64,000 nt of DNA, taken from positions 124,001-188,000 of the forward strand of contig NZ_JAFBBO010000001.1 in assembly GCF_016907235.1 (NCBI RefSeq), given 5' to 3'. Made by a program: the position numbers and the translations under genes. This document shows positions 26,112-34,240 of this stretch, piece by piece. Source of the stretch: Oerskovia jenensis. GTDB lineage: Bacteria; Actinomycetota; Actinomycetes; Actinomycetales; Cellulomonadaceae. Numbering within the stretch: the stretch's first letter is position 1; the number at the start of each line of letters is the position of its first letter. The notes under the pieces are model-generated. The model had not been told where the DNA came from. It saw only the letters and a program-made list of their open reading frames with translations, and did no database searches.

Positions 26112-27370
26112 CGGGGACCGCCCTTCCTGAGCTCCTGCCCGTCGGTGTCGGCGGCGACATCGGGGTCTACGCGATGGTCCGTGCCTTCCACGAGCAGTAC
26201 GGGACGGACGCCGTCGTGATCTCGAGCGTCGCGACGCGGGCCATGGCCGACTCGTCCTTCGTCACCAACGTCGTGACCCCCGGCATCGACGACCCCGAGG
26301 TGCTCGTCGCGGCGCTCGAGCGCGTCGCGGCCCAGCACCCGGGCAAGACCCTCGTGCTGCTCACGAACGCCGACTGGTTCGTGCGGTCCCTCGTGGAGAA
26401 CAGGGCGCGGCTCGAGGACAAGTACGTCATGTCCTACTGCACGCTCGACGTGCTCGAGCAGGTCTCGAGCAAGGAGGGCTTCGCGGAGGTGTGCGACCGC
26501 CTGGGCATCCCGACGCCGCGCACGGTCGCGGTCTCGGTGCCCAAGCTCGTCGCGGACGGCGGCCTCTCGGCCATCGCGTCGCTGCCCGTCGACCTGGAGT
26601 TCCCCGTGGTCGCCAAGCCCTCGTCGAGCGCGGACTACCACTACGTGTCGTTCCCGGGCAAGCGCAAGATCCACCACGTGGACTCGCGGGCCGAGCTCGA
26701 CGAGCTCCTCGGTCACCTCGTGACGGCCGGGTACGCCGGGACGTTCCTCGTCCAGGAGTTCATCCCCGGCGACGAGACCCAGATGCGTTCGCTGACCGCC
26801 TACCGTGACTCCCACGGCGCGATCACGCTGCTCGCGACCGGTCGTGTCCTGCTCGAGGAGCACACTCCGGGCACGCTGGGCATCCCCGCGGCGATCCTCA
26901 CCGAGCCCTACGAGGACGCCATGGAGGCCGCGAGCCGGTTCCTCGACACGGTCGGGTACACGGGGTTCGCGAACTTCGACTACAAGCTGGACCCGCGCAC
27001 GGGCCGGCACGTGTACTTCGAGATGAACCCGCGCATCGGTCGCAACAACTACTACGTGACCGCGGCAGGGGCGAACGTCGCACGGGTCCTGGTCGAGGAC
27101 CGCGTGCTGGGGAACTCGATCGAGCCGGTGCGGGCCACCCAGGAGGTCCTCTACTCGGTCGTCCCGTTCCGGCTCCTGCTCAAGTACATCCTCGACCCGG
27201 CCCTGCGTCGGCGTCTGCAGGCGGTCAAGGACCGGGGTGCCGCGGTCAACCCGCTCAAGTACTCGCGGGACGGCGGCATCAAGAGGCGGCTGGTCGTCGA
27301 GGCGATGACCCAGAACTTCTACCGCAAGTACAAGAAGCACTACCCCGAGCCGACGAGCACGGGGAACTGA
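26108..27370 (+). CDS. ATP-grasp ligase, D-aspartate ligase (Asl)-like
   Basis: A 420-residue ATP-grasp enzyme. The pattern LLPVGVGGDIGVYAMVRAFHEQYG, followed by KEGFAEVCDRLGIPTPRT, is characteristic of the enterococcal D-aspartate ligase group, which joins D-Asp to the Lys side chain of the cell-wall precursor. ATP-grasp residues are visible in FPVVAKPSSSADY, VQEFIPGDETQMRS and FEMNPRIGRNNYY. The start ATG 26108 overlaps the gnd stop. If D-Asp addition is right, the cell wall would be an A4-type with D-Asp in the bridge, as known for relatives of this organism. The FemX-like gene 4 kb away fits. The substrate is inferred, not shown. Confidence 0.78.
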   Translation: MTGTALPELLPVGVGGDIGVYAMVRAFHEQYGTDAVVISSVATRAMADSSFVTNVVTPGIDDPEVLVAALERVAAQHPGKTLVLLTNADWFVRSLVENRARLEDKYVMSYCTLDVLEQVSSKEGFAEVCDRLGIPTPRTVAVSVPKLVADGGLSAIASLPVDLEFPVVAKPSSSADYHYVSFPGKRKIHHVDSRAELDELLGHLVTAGYAGTFLVQEFIPGDETQMRSLTAYRDSHGAITLLATGRVLLEEHTPGTLGIPAAILTEPYEDAMEAASRFLDTVGYTGFANFDYKLDPRTGRHVYFEMNPRIGRNNYYVTAAGANVARVLVEDRVLGNSIEPVRATQEVLYSVVPFRLLLKYILDPALRRRLQAVKDRGAAVNPLKYSRDGGIKRRLVVEAMTQNFYRKYKKHYPEPTSTGN

Positions 27371-27457
27371 GCTCACCGCGCTGGGGTCGCGAGGCGCTGA
27401 GAAATCCGACAGGACCTGACCGCGCCCCGCGCCGTCCGTGATCGGACGCCGGAACGG

Positions 27458-27496
27458 GACGAGGGCCGTCACCACCAGGTGGTGACGGCCCTCGTC
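27458..27496. terminator. Bidirectional terminator hairpin
   Basis: A perfect 19-bp inverted repeat (arm GACGAGGGCCGTCACCACC) with almost no spacer lies between the convergent ATP-grasp gene and the gene ending at 27573. Confidence 0.82.
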
Positions 27497-27572
27497 GTAC
27501 GTGCCGCATGCGCCGGGGAGCCGGACGCTGGTCGCGGGTGTGCGCTCGTGCGGCCCCGGGGACGCGGTGGCG

Positions 27573-28058
27573 TCAGCCCAGCTCGCTCGTGCCCGAGTAC
27601 AGGTGCAGCACGGGCACGTGCAGCTCCTCGCGGGCCCGCGAGGCCCAGTCCTGGTGGAACGTGTCCTCGATCGCGTGCGGGTAGGTGACGATCGCGATCT
27701 CGCGGACGTCGCCGGCTGCGACCGCGGCGCGCAGCGCGGGCAGCGGGTCGTCCTCGGTCACCGCGCCCTCGGCCTCGCGGCCCGCGGCGCGGAGCTCGGA
27801 GACGCTCGCGTCGAGGCGCTCCTGCGCGGTGGCGGTGGCCTGGGCGCGCGAGGGCTCCTTGCCGAGAACCTCGTCCCAGGCTTCCTTGAGCTCTCCCACG
27901 CTGAGGTGGTCGATGATCGCGGAGACCACGTTGCGCTCGGTGTCGGCGGGCACGAGGACCCGGTAGGCGAGGGTCTCGTCGGGGTGGAGGGACAGGATGT
28001 GCTCCACGTCCACGGCGGCGAGGGTGTCTTCGGTCAGGACGAGGATGGTGTCGGTCAC
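27573..28058 (-). CDS. Conserved hypothetical protein, USP-like
   Basis: A 161-residue cytosolic protein. The beta-alpha pattern (ILVLTEDTLAAVDVEHIL; VREIAIVTYPHAIEDTFHQDWASRAREELHVPVLHLYSG) resembles a universal-stress-protein-like Rossmann fold, with the final strand ending in a short tail. The usual ATP-binding G-2x-G-9x-G motif is not evident. GTG 28058 has TAGTCT 6 nt upstream (28065-28070), so it is probably read from a leaderless mRNA and not as part of the upstream reductase unit. It is common among Actinobacteria as a protein without a named function. Confidence 0.7.
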   Translation of the reverse strand: MTDTILVLTEDTLAAVDVEHILSLHPDETLAYRVLVPADTERNVVSAIIDHLSVGELKEAWDEVLGKEPSRAQATATAQERLDASVSELRAAGREAEGAVTEDDPLPALRAAVAAGDVREIAIVTYPHAIEDTFHQDWASRAREELHVPVLHLYSGTSELG

Positions 28059-28080
28059 GGGACCAGACTAGCGACCGTCG

Positions 28081-29019
28081 TCACCGCAGCGCCCACCGGG
28101 CGACCAGCGTGCCGTCGGCGTGGAGCAGGTGGGCCAGGCGCGGGTGCACGAGCGGGGCGCTCGCGGCGGGGCCGTCCGGGGTCCCGGTCTCGCGCTCGGC
28201 ACGGGTTCCGGCGGGAACCGGCGGGAGCCCGCCGACGATGCGTCCAGGCCCTGGACCCACGAGCACGGGCGTCGTCGTGACGCACAGCTCGTCGAGCAGG
28301 TCGCGGGCCAGGAGGTCGGCGAGCAGGTGCGGTCCGCCCTCGCACAGCACCCGGTCCAGGCCGCGGTCGGCCAGGGCCGCGAGCCCGGCGCGCAGGTCGG
28401 GTCCGGGCGTGGGCGAGGGGAGGTCCCGCGGGGTGCGCGGCGCACCCGGGGGAGCGGCGTCGTCGGGCCCGACGACGAGGATCCGGTCCGCCGGCACGCT
28501 CGCCCGTGCGACGCTCGCCCCGTGCTCGCCCGTGACGACGAACGGTGGGCGCTCGCCCCCGGCGAGCGAGGCGGGCAGGTGCCCGCTGCGCGTGACGACC
28601 GCGAGCTCGAGGGGCCCGCGGCCCGCCCGCAGGTGCTCGAGGCCGCGCGGCACGTCGAGCGCGGTGTACCCCTCGGCGCGCGCGGTCCCCGCGCCGACGA
28701 GCACGACGTCCGCGAGGGCCCGCAGGACGCGAAAGACGCGCCAGTCGGCCGCGTCGTTGATGGTGCCCGAGCGGTGGTCGGGGCCCCAGGCGCCGCCGTC
28801 GACGCTCGCGACCATGTTCGCGCGCACGTGCGGGCCGGGCGGCGAGGCGTAGAACGCGGCCAGCGCCTCCTCGTCGGGCGTGGGCTCGAGCCGGGTCCCC
28901 GCGAGGTGGCCCGAGCCTCCCGGGCCGAGCAGGACGTCCAGGGCGGGCAGCGCGGGGGGCCGTGGGCCCTGCGAAGGGGGCGGGGGCGGGGGTGTGGTGA
29001 CGTCCGACACAGCACTCAT
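28081..29019 (-). CDS. RibD C-terminal-type pyrimidine reductase
   Basis: A 312-residue protein with one bacterial bifunctional deaminase-reductase C-terminal (DHFR-like) domain. Typical stretches are VRANMVASVDGGAWG, DWRVFRVLRALADVVLVGAGTARAEGY, and LCEGGPHLLADLLARDLLDELCVTTTPVL. A stand-alone reductase of this sort is common in Actinobacteria and may act on a riboflavin precursor or another NADPH-dependent substrate; no rib genes are adjacent. The N-terminus has a run of six Pro. ATG 29019 follows TAGCCT by 6 nt. It is divergent from zapE across only 33 bp. Confidence 0.84.
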   Translation of the reverse strand: MSAVSDVTTPPPPPPSQGPRPPALPALDVLLGPGGSGHLAGTRLEPTPDEEALAAFYASPPGPHVRANMVASVDGGAWGPDHRSGTINDAADWRVFRVLRALADVVLVGAGTARAEGYTALDVPRGLEHLRAGRGPLELAVVTRSGHLPASLAGGERPPFVVTGEHGASVARASVPADRILVVGPDDAAPPGAPRTPRDLPSPTPGPDLRAGLAALADRGLDRVLCEGGPHLLADLLARDLLDELCVTTTPVLVGPGPGRIVGGLPPVPAGTRAERETGTPDGPAASAPLVHPRLAHLLHADGTLVARWALR

Positions 29020-29052
29020 CCCGCCAGGCTAGTGCGCGTAGGCTGGATCCTC
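29020..29052. promoter_or_regulatory. Back-to-back leaderless promoters
   Basis: The 33-bp gap holds a minus-strand -10 (TAGCCT, 29026-29031, 6 nt before ATG 29019) and a plus-strand -10 (TAGGCT, 29039-29044, 8 nt before GTG 29053). The two hexamers are 7 bp apart, so the -35 region of each promoter must lie inside the other gene's coding sequence. Confidence 0.65.
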
Positions 29053-30186
29053 GTGACTGCTGCGCCTCCCGATCTCGCCGGGAACCCGTCCGACTCCTCG
29101 ACCCCGCCGCGCGTGCGCGCGCTCGCCGACATCCGGCCCGTCGTGCCGCCCACGCGCCTGCTCGCGGACCTCGTGCCGCCCCGCCACTTCGCGGACGCCC
29201 GCTTCTCGACGTACCGGGCGAACCCGGCCTACCCGAGCCAGGGCTCGACCGTCGCGCGTCTCGAGGAGGTCGGTGCGCAGCTCGCGCCCGGAAAGGTGCG
29301 GCGCGGTCTGTTCGCCAGGCGCAAGGCGGCCCCCGCGATCTACATGGACGGCGGGTTCGGCGTCGGCAAGACGCACCTGCTGACCTCCCTGGCCCACGCG
29401 GTGGGCCCCGACGCGGCCTACGGGACGTTCGTCGAGTACACCAACCTCGTGGGCGCACTCGGCTTCCAGGCCACGGTCGACGCCCTCGCGACCAAGCGCC
29501 TGGTCTGCATCGACGAGTTCGAGCTCGACGACCCGGGCGACACGGTCCTCATGTCCCGCCTGCTGCGCGAGCTCGCTGACCGCGACGTCGCGCTCGCCGC
29601 GACGTCCAACACGCTGCCCGGCTCGCTCGGCGAGGGACGCTTCGCGGCCGAGGACTTCCTGCGGGAGATCCAGGCCATGGCCGCGCGCTTCGAGGTCATG
29701 CGCGTCGACGGCGAGGACTACCGCCACCGCGCGGTCGTGACCGAGACGCAGCCGCTGCCCGCGGACGTCGTGGCGCGCGTCGCGGCGTCGCACCCGGGCG
29801 CGACGCTCGACTCGCTCGACGAGGTCCTCGACCACCTGCGCGGGGTCCACCCGAGCAAGTACGGCGCGATGCTCGACGACGTCTCGCTCGTCGCGCTCAC
29901 GGGCGTGCACCCCGTCACGGAGCAGTCGGCCGCGCTGCGGCTCGTCGTCCTGGTCGACCGCCTGTACGACCGGGACGTCCCGGTGCTCCTCGCGGACGAC
30001 ACCGGCGCAGCCGAGGCCGACGGCACCGGCACCACCGGTGGCGCAGCCCGCGGGGCCGCCGTCTCGTCGCTGTTCACCGAGGACATGCTGCGCGGCGGCT
30101 ACCGCAAGAAGTACTACCGGGCACTGTCGCGTCTGGGGTCGCTCGCCGAGGACGGCCGCGCGCTCATCCGGCCCCCGGCCGCCTGA
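29053..30186 (+). CDS. zapE: Cell division/AFG1-like ATPase ZapE
   Basis: A 377-residue AAA+ ATPase of the AFG1/ZapE family; in E. coli ZapE acts at the constricting Z ring under stress, and the mitochondrial homologue helps protein quality control. Walker A is MDGGFGVGKTHLL, Walker B RLVCIDEFELDDPGD, and sensor 1 LAATSNTLPGSLGEGRF. The C-terminal SLFTEDMLRGGYRKKYYRALSRL is family-like. The start GTG 29053 fits a leaderless promoter; earlier in-frame codons lie in the divergent gene. Length matches the family. It is monocistronic, with the stop 30 nt from the facing TreZ-like gene. Confidence 0.9.
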   Translation: MTAAPPDLAGNPSDSSTPPRVRALADIRPVVPPTRLLADLVPPRHFADARFSTYRANPAYPSQGSTVARLEEVGAQLAPGKVRRGLFARRKAAPAIYMDGGFGVGKTHLLTSLAHAVGPDAAYGTFVEYTNLVGALGFQATVDALATKRLVCIDEFELDDPGDTVLMSRLLRELADRDVALAATSNTLPGSLGEGRFAAEDFLREIQAMAARFEVMRVDGEDYRHRAVVTETQPLPADVVARVAASHPGATLDSLDEVLDHLRGVHPSKYGAMLDDVSLVALTGVHPVTEQSAALRLVVLVDRLYDRDVPVLLADDTGAAEADGTGTTGGAARGAAVSSLFTEDMLRGGYRKKYYRALSRLGSLAEDGRALIRPPAA

Positions 30187-30218
30187 CCCGTCGCCTGACC
30201 CGGCGCCCGTCGAGGTCG

Positions 30219-31895
30219 TCAGCGCGACGTGAGGACGACGGCGGAACGGGCGCCGACGCGCACCGAGGAGCCGCTCGGTGTCGCCGAGGGAGGGCTCTGT
30301 GCCGCGTCGGAACGAGCAGGACGTCCGGAGCCGACGTCGAGCGGCGGCCACTGCGCGGTCACGTGCCAGGCGCGGCGCGAGGTCGGCAGCAGCGTGGTGC
30401 GAGGTTGCGAGCCGATGTTGACGGCCGTGACGAGCCTGCCGCGCTGCACCAGGACGACGCCGCTCGGGCCACGGTGCACCAGGCGGGGCGTGTCGTGGGG
30501 GACCGAGCGCCGCACCGTCAGGAGGGTGCTCCACCAGGCGAGCAGCCGTTCGGAGACCGGGAGCACCAGGCGCGGGACGAACGCCGAGGCGAGGGCGAGC
30601 GCCGCGGCCAGGGCGTGGGCGTCGTCGTCGTCGGCGCTCTCGGGGTCCCCGCGGTCGCCGGCCGAGCAGACCGGTGGGGAGAGCCCGATCATGGTGCGCT
30701 CGGCGTCCGGGGCGGTCAGGAGCCTGCTCAGGGAGCCGAACCAGGCGGGGTCCGTCTCGCGGGAGCGGTCCAGCAGCTCGTGGAACGCGTCCTCGACCTC
30801 GTGGACCCACACCTGGCTCAGGCCCCGACCGCCCTGCTCGGCGGGGACGAGGAGACGAGGGTCTCTCGTGTCGCACTCCCCGACGAGGCGGACCGGCCGT
30901 CGGTGGGTCGTCGTCGCGGCGTCGGCGGTGCGTGCGACCTCGACGAGCACGTGGACCGGTGAGGCGTCGGCCAGGTCCTGGACCCGTGCGATGCGCAGCG
31001 CGTCGACGTGGAAGTCGTCGAACCACCGTCTCGCGCTCGACGTGATCCAGTCGTGGACCTCGCGGCTGCCCGCGCGGTCGAGGTTGACCCTGCGCCCGCT
31101 CGGCAGCTCGGCGGGCGGCTGCGGGACGGGCTCGTCAGGGAGCGGGCCGCCCGAGAGATAGCCGGTCAGCACCGGGCGCAGTCGTGTGCGCTGGGGCGAG
31201 AGGTAGGGCGCGTACGACTGCAGGAAGGCCGCTGCCGGGGCCGCGCGGTGGTAGGCCACGCCCAGCGAGACGCCGAGCCCGCGGGAGTGGGCCGCGTCGA
31301 CGAAGCGCTGCAGGGCCCGGGGCCCGCCGAACTCCTCGCACACCGTGTACAGGTGCGGGCACACGACGCCCGCGACCGACCCGATCGTGTGCAGCTCGAC
31401 GACGGCGACGCCCAGGTCGACGAGCTCGTCGAACCGGTGGGCCGCGGCGTCCAGGGTGCCCTCCGGGGTGAACGTCCCGACGTCGATCTCGAGGACGGCG
31501 CCCTGGGCGGGAGGGCCCGCCCACGAGCCGTCGGTCCAGGCGAACGTGGGGTCGAACGAACGACTCCAGCCGAGCAGGCCGTGCGGCTGACGGGGGCTGC
31601 GCGGGTCGGGGAGGGGACGTCCGCCGTCGACCGAGAAGGCGTAGTCGGTGCCGGGGGCGAGGTCGTCGTCGGCGCTCCACCAGCCGGGCAGGTCCATCCC
31701 GACCAGGCGCAGGGGACGGCGTTCGGTGCGCGTCCCGGCCGGGACGTGGTCGTCGGGCGTGACCCCGGGAGCGCGCGGGAGGACCACCTCGAGCGTGCGC
31801 GCCTGCGGGGCCCAGACGACGGGCCGTGGTCCGGGGACCACGAGCGTGGGCGGCGGGTCGGGCGGCTTGGTGATGTTGCGGTAGCGCGACGTCAT
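30219..31895 (-). CDS. TreZ-like GH13 protein lacking catalytic residues
   Basis: A 558-residue relative of malto-oligosyltrehalose trehalohydrolase. An N-terminal CBM48-like domain ([23 protein letters not shown]) and the TreZ signature [28 protein letters not shown] are clear. But the catalytic regions are changed: region I, usually DVVYNHLGP, reads GVAYHRAAP (about 212-220); region II, usually LRLDAVHA, reads LRIARVQD, with Ala303 where the Asp nucleophile should be; and region IV NHDQ is missing. Region III keeps Glu340 ([10 protein letters not shown]). It is therefore probably not a glycosidase, perhaps a binding or regulatory protein. ATG 31895 overlaps the glgX stop, so it is cotranscribed. 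No treY lies between them. Confidence 0.82.
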   Translation of the reverse strand: MTSRYRNITKPPDPPPTLVVPGPRPVVWAPQARTLEVVLPRAPGVTPDDHVPAGTRTERRPLRLVGMDLPGWWSADDDLAPGTDYAFSVDGGRPLPDPRSPRQPHGLLGWSRSFDPTFAWTDGSWAGPPAQGAVLEIDVGTFTPEGTLDAAAHRFDELVDLGVAVVELHTIGSVAGVVCPHLYTVCEEFGGPRALQRFVDAAHSRGLGVSLGVAYHRAAPAAAFLQSYAPYLSPQRTRLRPVLTGYLSGGPLPDEPVPQPPAELPSGRRVNLDRAGSREVHDWITSSARRWFDDFHVDALRIARVQDLADASPVHVLVEVARTADAATTTHRRPVRLVGECDTRDPRLLVPAEQGGRGLSQVWVHEVEDAFHELLDRSRETDPAWFGSLSRLLTAPDAERTMIGLSPPVCSAGDRGDPESADDDDAHALAAALALASAFVPRLVLPVSERLLAWWSTLLTVRRSVPHDTPRLVHRGPSGVVLVQRGRLVTAVNIGSQPRTTLLPTSRRAWHVTAQWPPLDVGSGRPARSDAAQSPPSATPSGSSVRVGARSAVVLTSR

Positions 31896-34174
31896 ACGGC
31901 GTGCACCTTGCCGACCTCCTGGACCTCCCGGACCAGCAGGACCGTGGCGAACGAGGCGACCGTGATGCGCTCGCGGGCGGCGTGCACGGTCGGCTCGGGC
32001 TCGCCGGGGGACTCGGTGCGCACGAGCGTGCGCCACGCCGCGCCGTAGGCGGCCTCGGGCAGCGTGAAGTCGAGCGGGGAGTCCGAGGCGTTGAGCAGCA
32101 GCAGGAACGAGTCGTCGACGATGGGCTCACCGCGCCGGTCGCGCTCGGGCAGGTCGTCACCGCCCAGGAAGACCATGACGGACCGGGCGTAGCCCTGGTT
32201 CCAGTCGGTCGTGTCCATGCGGCTGCCCGAGATGTCGAACCAGTCGATGTCCGGGATCTCACCCTCGGGCGTGCCGGCCGGGCCCTGGAAGAAGCGGCGG
32301 CGGTGCAGCAGGGGGTGCGCCCGCCGGATCCCGACCATGCGCCGGGCGAACGCCAGGAGGTCGCTGCGCTCGTCGTCGAGCCCGTCCGCCCCGCCCCAGT
32401 CCATCCAGGTGATCTCGTTGTCCTGGCAGTAGCCGTTGTTGTTGCCGCGCTGCGTGCGCCCGATCTCGTCCCCGTGCGAGAGCATCGGGACGCCCTGGGA
32501 CAGGAGCAGGGTCGCGAGGAAGTTGCGGCGCTGGCGGGCGCGCAGGGCACGGACGGCCGGGTCGTCGGTGGGACCCTCGACGCCGCAGTTCCAGGACCGG
32601 TTGTGGTTCTCCCCGTCGGCCCCGCCCTCGCCGTTGGCCTCGTTGTGCTTCTCGTCGTAGGACACCAGGTCGGTGAGCGTGAAGCCGTCGTGCGCCGTGA
32701 CGAAGTTGATCGACGCGATGGGCTTGCGGCCCGTGTGCTCGTACAGGTCCGAGGAACCCGTGAGGCGGCTCGCGAACTCGGGCAGCATCGCGGGCTCGCC
32801 GCGCCAGAAGTCGCGCACGGTGTCGCGGTACCGGCCGTTCCACTCGGTCCACAGCGGAGGGAAGCCGCCCACCTGGTAGCCGCCGTCGCCCAGGTCCCAC
32901 GGCTCGGCGATGAGCTTGACCTGGGAGACGACCGGGTCCTGCTGCACGATGTCGAAGAAGGCCGAGAGGCGGTCGACCTCGTGGAACTGGCGGGCGAGCG
33001 TCGCCGCGAGGTCGAAGCGGAACCCGTCGACGTGCATCTCGGTGACCCAGTAGCGCAGCGAGTCCATGATGAGCTGGAGCACGTGGGGCGAGCGCATGAG
33101 CAGCGAGTTGCCCGTGCCGGTCGTGTCGAAGTAGTGGGCCTCGTCCCCGTCGACCAGCCGGTAGTAGGCCGCGTTGTCGATCCCGCGGAAGGACAGCGTG
33201 GGTCCCAGGTGGTTGCCCTCGGCCGTGTGGTTGTAGACGACGTCGAGGATGACCTCGATGTCGGCCTCGTGCAGCGCCTTGACCATGGCCTTGAACTCCA
33301 TGACCTGCTGGCCGCGCGTGCCGTAGGCCGTGTAGTCGTTGTGGGGCGCGAAGAACCCGATGGTGTTGTAGCCCCAGTAGTTCGACAGCCCCTTGGCGAC
33401 GAGCCCGGGGTCGTTGACGAACTGGTGCACGGGCATGAGCTCGACGGCCGTGACCCCGAGCGCCGTGAGGTGCTCGATCACCGCCGGGTGCGCCATGCCC
33501 GCGTACGTGCCGCGCAGCTCGTCGGGCACGTCGGGGTGACGCATCGTCATGCCGCGCACGTGCGCCTCGTAGATGACCGAGTCGTGGTAGTCGTGCTGGG
33601 GCGGGCGGTCGTGGCCCCAGTCGAAGAACGGGTTGACCACGACCGAGAGCATGGTGTGGCCCAGCGAGTCCTCGGTGTTGGTCGGAGCAGGAGGGCCCGA
33701 CGACGCGGGCGGGGCGACTGGCGCGTCCCCGTCCGGGGCGGCGTCCTGCTCGTCCGTCGCCGCGTCCGGGGCGAGCGGACCGCCCGGGGCCGCGGCGCCG
33801 TCGGGCGTCTCGCCGAAGCGGTAGGAGAACAGCGACTCGTCGCCGTCGACCTGCCCGTCGATCGCCTTGGCGTACGGGTCGACGAGGAGCTTCGCCGGGT
33901 TGCACCGGTGACCTGCGGCCGGGTCGTACGGGCCGTGGACCCGGTAGCCGTACCTCGTGCCCGGGCCGAGCCCCGGCAGGTACACGTGCCACACGTGCGC
34001 GTCGACGTCCTCGAGGACCACGCGCGTCTCCAGCGGGCGCCCCTCGGCGTCGGTCTCGTCGCCGATCAGGCACAGCTCGACCTTCTCGGCGACCTCGGAG
34101 AAGAGCGCGAAGTTGGTGCCCGTCCCGTCGAAGGTCGCGCCCAACGGATACGGTCGCCCAGGCCAGGTCTGCAT
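31892..34174 (-). CDS. glgX: Glycogen debranching enzyme (isoamylase-type GH13)
   Basis: A 760-residue alpha-1,6-glucosidase that trims branches of phosphorylase-limited glycogen. It has a CBM48 start ([28 protein letters not shown]), then GH13 regions [27 protein letters not shown] with the Asp nucleophile, [19 protein letters not shown] with the acid Glu, and [24 protein letters not shown]. An Ala/Pro/Asp-rich insert of about 50 residues near 125-170 is absent from typical GlgX. AAGG precedes ATG 34174. It is the first gene of a coupled pair with the TreZ-like gene. Confidence 0.95.
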   Translation of the reverse strand: MQTWPGRPYPLGATFDGTGTNFALFSEVAEKVELCLIGDETDAEGRPLETRVVLEDVDAHVWHVYLPGLGPGTRYGYRVHGPYDPAAGHRCNPAKLLVDPYAKAIDGQVDGDESLFSYRFGETPDGAAAPGGPLAPDAATDEQDAAPDGDAPVAPPASSGPPAPTNTEDSLGHTMLSVVVNPFFDWGHDRPPQHDYHDSVIYEAHVRGMTMRHPDVPDELRGTYAGMAHPAVIEHLTALGVTAVELMPVHQFVNDPGLVAKGLSNYWGYNTIGFFAPHNDYTAYGTRGQQVMEFKAMVKALHEADIEVILDVVYNHTAEGNHLGPTLSFRGIDNAAYYRLVDGDEAHYFDTTGTGNSLLMRSPHVLQLIMDSLRYWVTEMHVDGFRFDLAATLARQFHEVDRLSAFFDIVQQDPVVSQVKLIAEPWDLGDGGYQVGGFPPLWTEWNGRYRDTVRDFWRGEPAMLPEFASRLTGSSDLYEHTGRKPIASINFVTAHDGFTLTDLVSYDEKHNEANGEGGADGENHNRSWNCGVEGPTDDPAVRALRARQRRNFLATLLLSQGVPMLSHGDEIGRTQRGNNNGYCQDNEITWMDWGGADGLDDERSDLLAFARRMVGIRRAHPLLHRRRFFQGPAGTPEGEIPDIDWFDISGSRMDTTDWNQGYARSVMVFLGGDDLPERDRRGEPIVDDSFLLLLNASDSPLDFTLPEAAYGAAWRTLVRTESPGEPEPTVHAARERITVASFATVLLVREVQEVGKVHAV

Positions 34175-34240
34175 GGGTCGACCTTTTCATCCCGCGGGCG
34201 TGTTGTCGCCCACGGCACGCCCCGGCGGGTGTGCGGGGGC

